Assembly: GCA_003644175.1 (NCBI GenBank)
Contig: QNBS01000143.1
Span: 1-6,139 of the forward strand
Reading direction: 5' to 3'
Source of the DNA: Planctomycetota bacterium
GTDB taxonomy: Bacteria; Planctomycetota; Phycisphaerae; Sedimentisphaerales; Anaerohalosphaeraceae
Length of the DNA: 6,139 nucleotides
Part shown: positions 3,947-6,139 of the stretch, piece after piece
Layout: each line of letters begins with the position of its first letter
Numbering within the stretch: the first letter of the stretch is position 1
Notes under the pieces: model-generated
Database searches by the model: none
What the model saw: the letters and a program-made list of their open reading frames with translations, nothing else
Told to the model about the DNA's origin: nothing
Position numbers and translations under genes: made by a program

Positions 3947-6139
3947 GCCGATGCCGCTGATCTGATCGCATTATCTCAAACCAAAGGCGGGCTCATCGTC
4001 CATTTAGGCTGCAAAGACGCATCGCTTACGGCTGCTCTGCGCGCCGGTGACCAGTACTTTGTGCACGGTCTTGACACGGACGCCGCCCAATTAGTCGCGG
4101 CGCGAAGTCGTCTTATTGCCCAGGGCGTTTACGGTCCTGTCAGCGTCGATCAATGGGACGGCAGAAACCTGCCCTACGCCGACAATCTTGTCAATCTGAT
4201 CGTCGCCGACGAAGCCGCCAATGTTACCGAATCCGAGATGCTTCGCGTGCTCGCCCCGGAGGGTGTTGCTCTTATCCGGCGTGGTGGGCAATGGAAGAAG
4301 GTTGTCAAGCCCCGGCCGGATGAAATGGACGAATGGACGCACTACTTCCACGGCGCAGACGGCAATCCCGTAGCCGATGATTCCATCGTCGCCCCGCCCG
4401 AGCGGCTCCAGTGGATCGGCAGCCCCCGCTGGTCGCGACACCACGACCACATGGCGAGCCTGACCTCTATGGTTTCGGCGGGCGGACGCCTGTTCTATAT
4501 CCTGGACGAAGGTCCCAAGGTCTCGATCCAGCTTCCATCCAAGTGGCGGCTCATCGGGCGCGACGCGTTTAATGGCGTCATTCTGTGGAAACGCCAGATC
4601 GGCCAGTGGAATACTCATCAGTACCCGCTAAAGAGCGGCCCGGCACATCTGCTGCGCCGCCTCGTGGCCGTGGGCGAGCGCGTCTATGTCACCCTTGGCA
4701 TCGACGCGCCGGTAACAGCGCTTGACGCGGCAAGCGGAAAGACTGTGCTCGAATATAAAGGCAGCGACTATACGCGGGAGATAGTGGTCTCCGAAGGCGT
4801 TGCCTTCTTCGTGGCCGACACTTCCAGGTCGGTGCTGCCCGATTGGCGTCGCGAAGATACCTACGTCTGGACAAACACGCGCAAAGCCAACCCCGGCTGG
4901 GGCTGGAAGGGGACGCCGCGCAGGATACTCGCCTACCGGGCCGACTCTGGTGATTTGTTGTGGGAGGCTAAAGCCCCTGTCGCTCCCTGTTCGCTCGCCG
5001 CTGATGTCAAACGCCTCGTCTTCCACGATGGACAAAAACTGATTTGTCTGGACCGCAGCAACGGCTCTGTCCTGTGGGAAAGTGAACCCACACCGACCGG
5101 GCTGCCCGTTCACACCAATACGGGACCGCGCGTGCTGATCTACAAAGACGTGGTGCTGTTAGCCGCCAATACCGGCAAAATGTCCGGCTGGTCGGCAGCC
5201 GACGGAAAGAAACTTTGGGAACAGACGCATCGCCCCAGCGGGCATCAGTCCCTCAAGGACCTCTTCGTGGTCCGGGGTCTGGTCTGGACCGGCGCTATTG
5301 CAGGCAGCAAAAACAACGGTGCTTTTGCCGGCTACGATCCGGCAACCGGAAAGGTGGTCCAGGAGTTCGGCGCCGATGTCAAGATCCACTGGTTCCACCA
5401 TCGCTGCTATCCCGCCAAGGCCGCGGGCAAGTATCTGCTCACCGCACGCAACGGCACCGAGTTTATCGACTTGACAACCGAACACTGGAAACCGCACCAC
5501 TGGGTCCGCGGTGGCTGCATATACGGCGTCATGCCGTGCAACGGAATGTTATACGCACCGATGGACTCCTGCGGCTGCCAGATGGAAGCCAAGCTCACCG
5601 GCTTAAAGGCCCTGGCCGGCGGACCGATACAACTGCCCGAAGCTCCCGCCAATCGCCTTCAGCGCGGACCTGCCTACGGCAAAGCCGCCGGCCCGCCCGC
5701 AGATTCGGCCGACTGGCCCACATACCGCCACGATGCAGCTCGCAGCGGCGCCTCATCGAGCGTGGTTTCCGTACGGCTCAAGCAGTCCTGGCAGACGAAA
5801 TTGCAGGGCCGTCTCAGTGCGCCGACCATTGCCGCCGGCAAGGTCTTTGTCGCCTCCATCGACACGCACACGCTGTTTGTCCTGGACGCACAGACGGGAC
5901 GGCGACTCTGGTCTTACACCACCGGCGGACGCATCGACTCGCCGCCTACGTATTATAAAGGGCTCGTACTGTTTGGTTCCGCCGACGGATACGTCTACGC
6001 TTTGCAAGCCGCCGCCGGCGCCCTGGCGTGGCGGTTCCGCGCCGCTGGCGTTGACCGGCGTATGATGGCATGGGAACAGCTCGAATCGGCCTGGCCCGTC
6101 CACGGCAGCGTACTGGTGCGCGAAGGCGTCCTCTACTGC
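3872..6139 (+). CDS. Exported PQQ/BamB-like beta-propeller protein with N-terminal methyltransferase-like domain (3' end outside window)
   Basis: The frame stays open for 756 codons to the right edge, so the gene is incomplete. Residues 1-25 are a Sec signal peptide: K3R4, a hydrophobic stretch about 5-19, and an ASA cleavage site near 25. VILC is not a lipobox. Residues about 38-150 resemble a class I methyltransferase: VHLGCKDASLTAAL (43-56, motif I), GLDTD (66-70, motif II), LPYADNLVNLI (100-110) and EMLRVLAPEG (122-131). The GxGxG loop is degraded, so SAM binding is doubtful. After a linker (DEWTHYFH, 153-160) and RWSRHHDHM (186-194) come propeller blades. They carry PQQ-repeat-like G-x-x-x-W or related signatures near 230-240, 284-295, 355-365, 393-403, 440-450, 488-499, 671-682 and 711-722. 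DWPTYRHDAARSG (614-626) begins a second propeller section. A family-like segment holds HHRC (509-512) and C549, C556, C567 and C569. The protein is probably periplasmic. I recall similar proteins in Planctomycetota, function unknown; a PQQ enzyme activity is not shown. Confidence 0.88.
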   Translation, partial: MNKRILSFLTIVILCLFSSTRPASAADAADLIALSQTKGGLIVHLGCKDASLTAALRAGDQYFVHGLDTDAAQLVAARSRLIAQGVYGPVSVDQWDGRNLPYADNLVNLIVADEAANVTESEMLRVLAPEGVALIRRGGQWKKVVKPRPDEMDEWTHYFHGADGNPVADDSIVAPPERLQWIGSPRWSRHHDHMASLTSMVSAGGRLFYILDEGPKVSIQLPSKWRLIGRDAFNGVILWKRQIGQWNTHQYPLKSGPAHLLRRLVAVGERVYVTLGIDAPVTALDAASGKTVLEYKGSDYTREIVVSEGVAFFVADTSRSVLPDWRREDTYVWTNTRKANPGWGWKGTPRRILAYRADSGDLLWEAKAPVAPCSLAADVKRLVFHDGQKLICLDRSNGSVLWESEPTPTGLPVHTNTGPRVLIYKDVVLLAANTGKMSGWSAADGKKLWEQTHRPSGHQSLKDLFVVRGLVWTGAIAGSKNNGAFAGYDPATGKVVQEFGADVKIHWFHHRCYPAKAAGKYLLTARNGTEFIDLTTEHWKPHHWVRGGCIYGVMPCNGMLYAPMDSCGCQMEAKLTGLKALAGGPIQLPEAPANRLQRGPAYGKAAGPPADSADWPTYRHDAARSGASSSVVSVRLKQSWQTKLQGRLSAPTIAAGKVFVASIDTHTLFVLDAQTGRRLWSYTTGGRIDSPPTYYKGLVLFGSADGYVYALQAAAGALAWRFRAAGVDRRMMAWEQLESAWPVHGSVLVREGVLYC

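Noticed and set aside
4091..5113. Two long antisense reading frames (4091-4618 and 4628-5113)
   Set aside because: They are shadows of the long + strand propeller gene, which has clear domain content. Their translations show no family motifs.
5215..5958. 247-codon + strand frame in a different phase
   Set aside because: It is arginine- and proline-rich low-information translation typical of an out-of-frame reading of a GC-rich gene, and overlaps the propeller frame completely.

Overview
This moderately GC-rich bacterial window holds four protein genes and no RNA gene, mobile element or CRISPR array that I can see. The best guess for the host is a Planctomycetota/PVC-type bacterium, possibly of the Phycisphaerae. 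That rests on my recollection of where the very large exported PQQ-like propeller family at the right-hand end is found, plus a xylulokinase of the variant I associate with Bacteroidetes and PVC bacteria. It is inference, not proof.

Layout. (1) Positions 1-899, + strand: the 3' third of clpB, cut by the left edge, carrying the complete second AAA+ module. (2) Positions 903-2414, - strand: a xylulokinase (xylB) converging on clpB with only 3 bp between the stop codons. The terminator-like hairpins for each gene appear to lie inside the other's coding sequence. (3) Positions 2451-3668, - strand: a DUF362-family protein with a cysteine-rich C-terminus, 36 bp upstream of xylB and probably in one operon with it. 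(4) Positions 3669-3871: a divergent control region with a near-consensus sigma70 promoter firing right, a weaker promoter firing left, and several short inverted repeats. (5) Position 3872 to the right edge, + strand: an open-ended gene of at least 756 codons. It encodes a signal peptide, a methyltransferase-like domain with a degraded SAM loop, and an extended PQQ/BamB-like beta-propeller region.

How it may fit together. XylB would feed D-xylulose, or a related ketose, into the pentose phosphate pathway. The DUF362 protein looks like an Fe-S or redox protein that is co-transcribed with it. The divergent gene makes an exported propeller protein of unknown function. The shared upstream region would allow co-regulation of sugar use and this envelope protein, but no regulator gene is visible. 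ClpB, a general disaggregating chaperone, looks functionally unrelated. The two points most worth a second look are the exported methyltransferase-like/propeller fusion and the hydrogenase/NuoB-like cysteine pattern at the end of the DUF362 protein.
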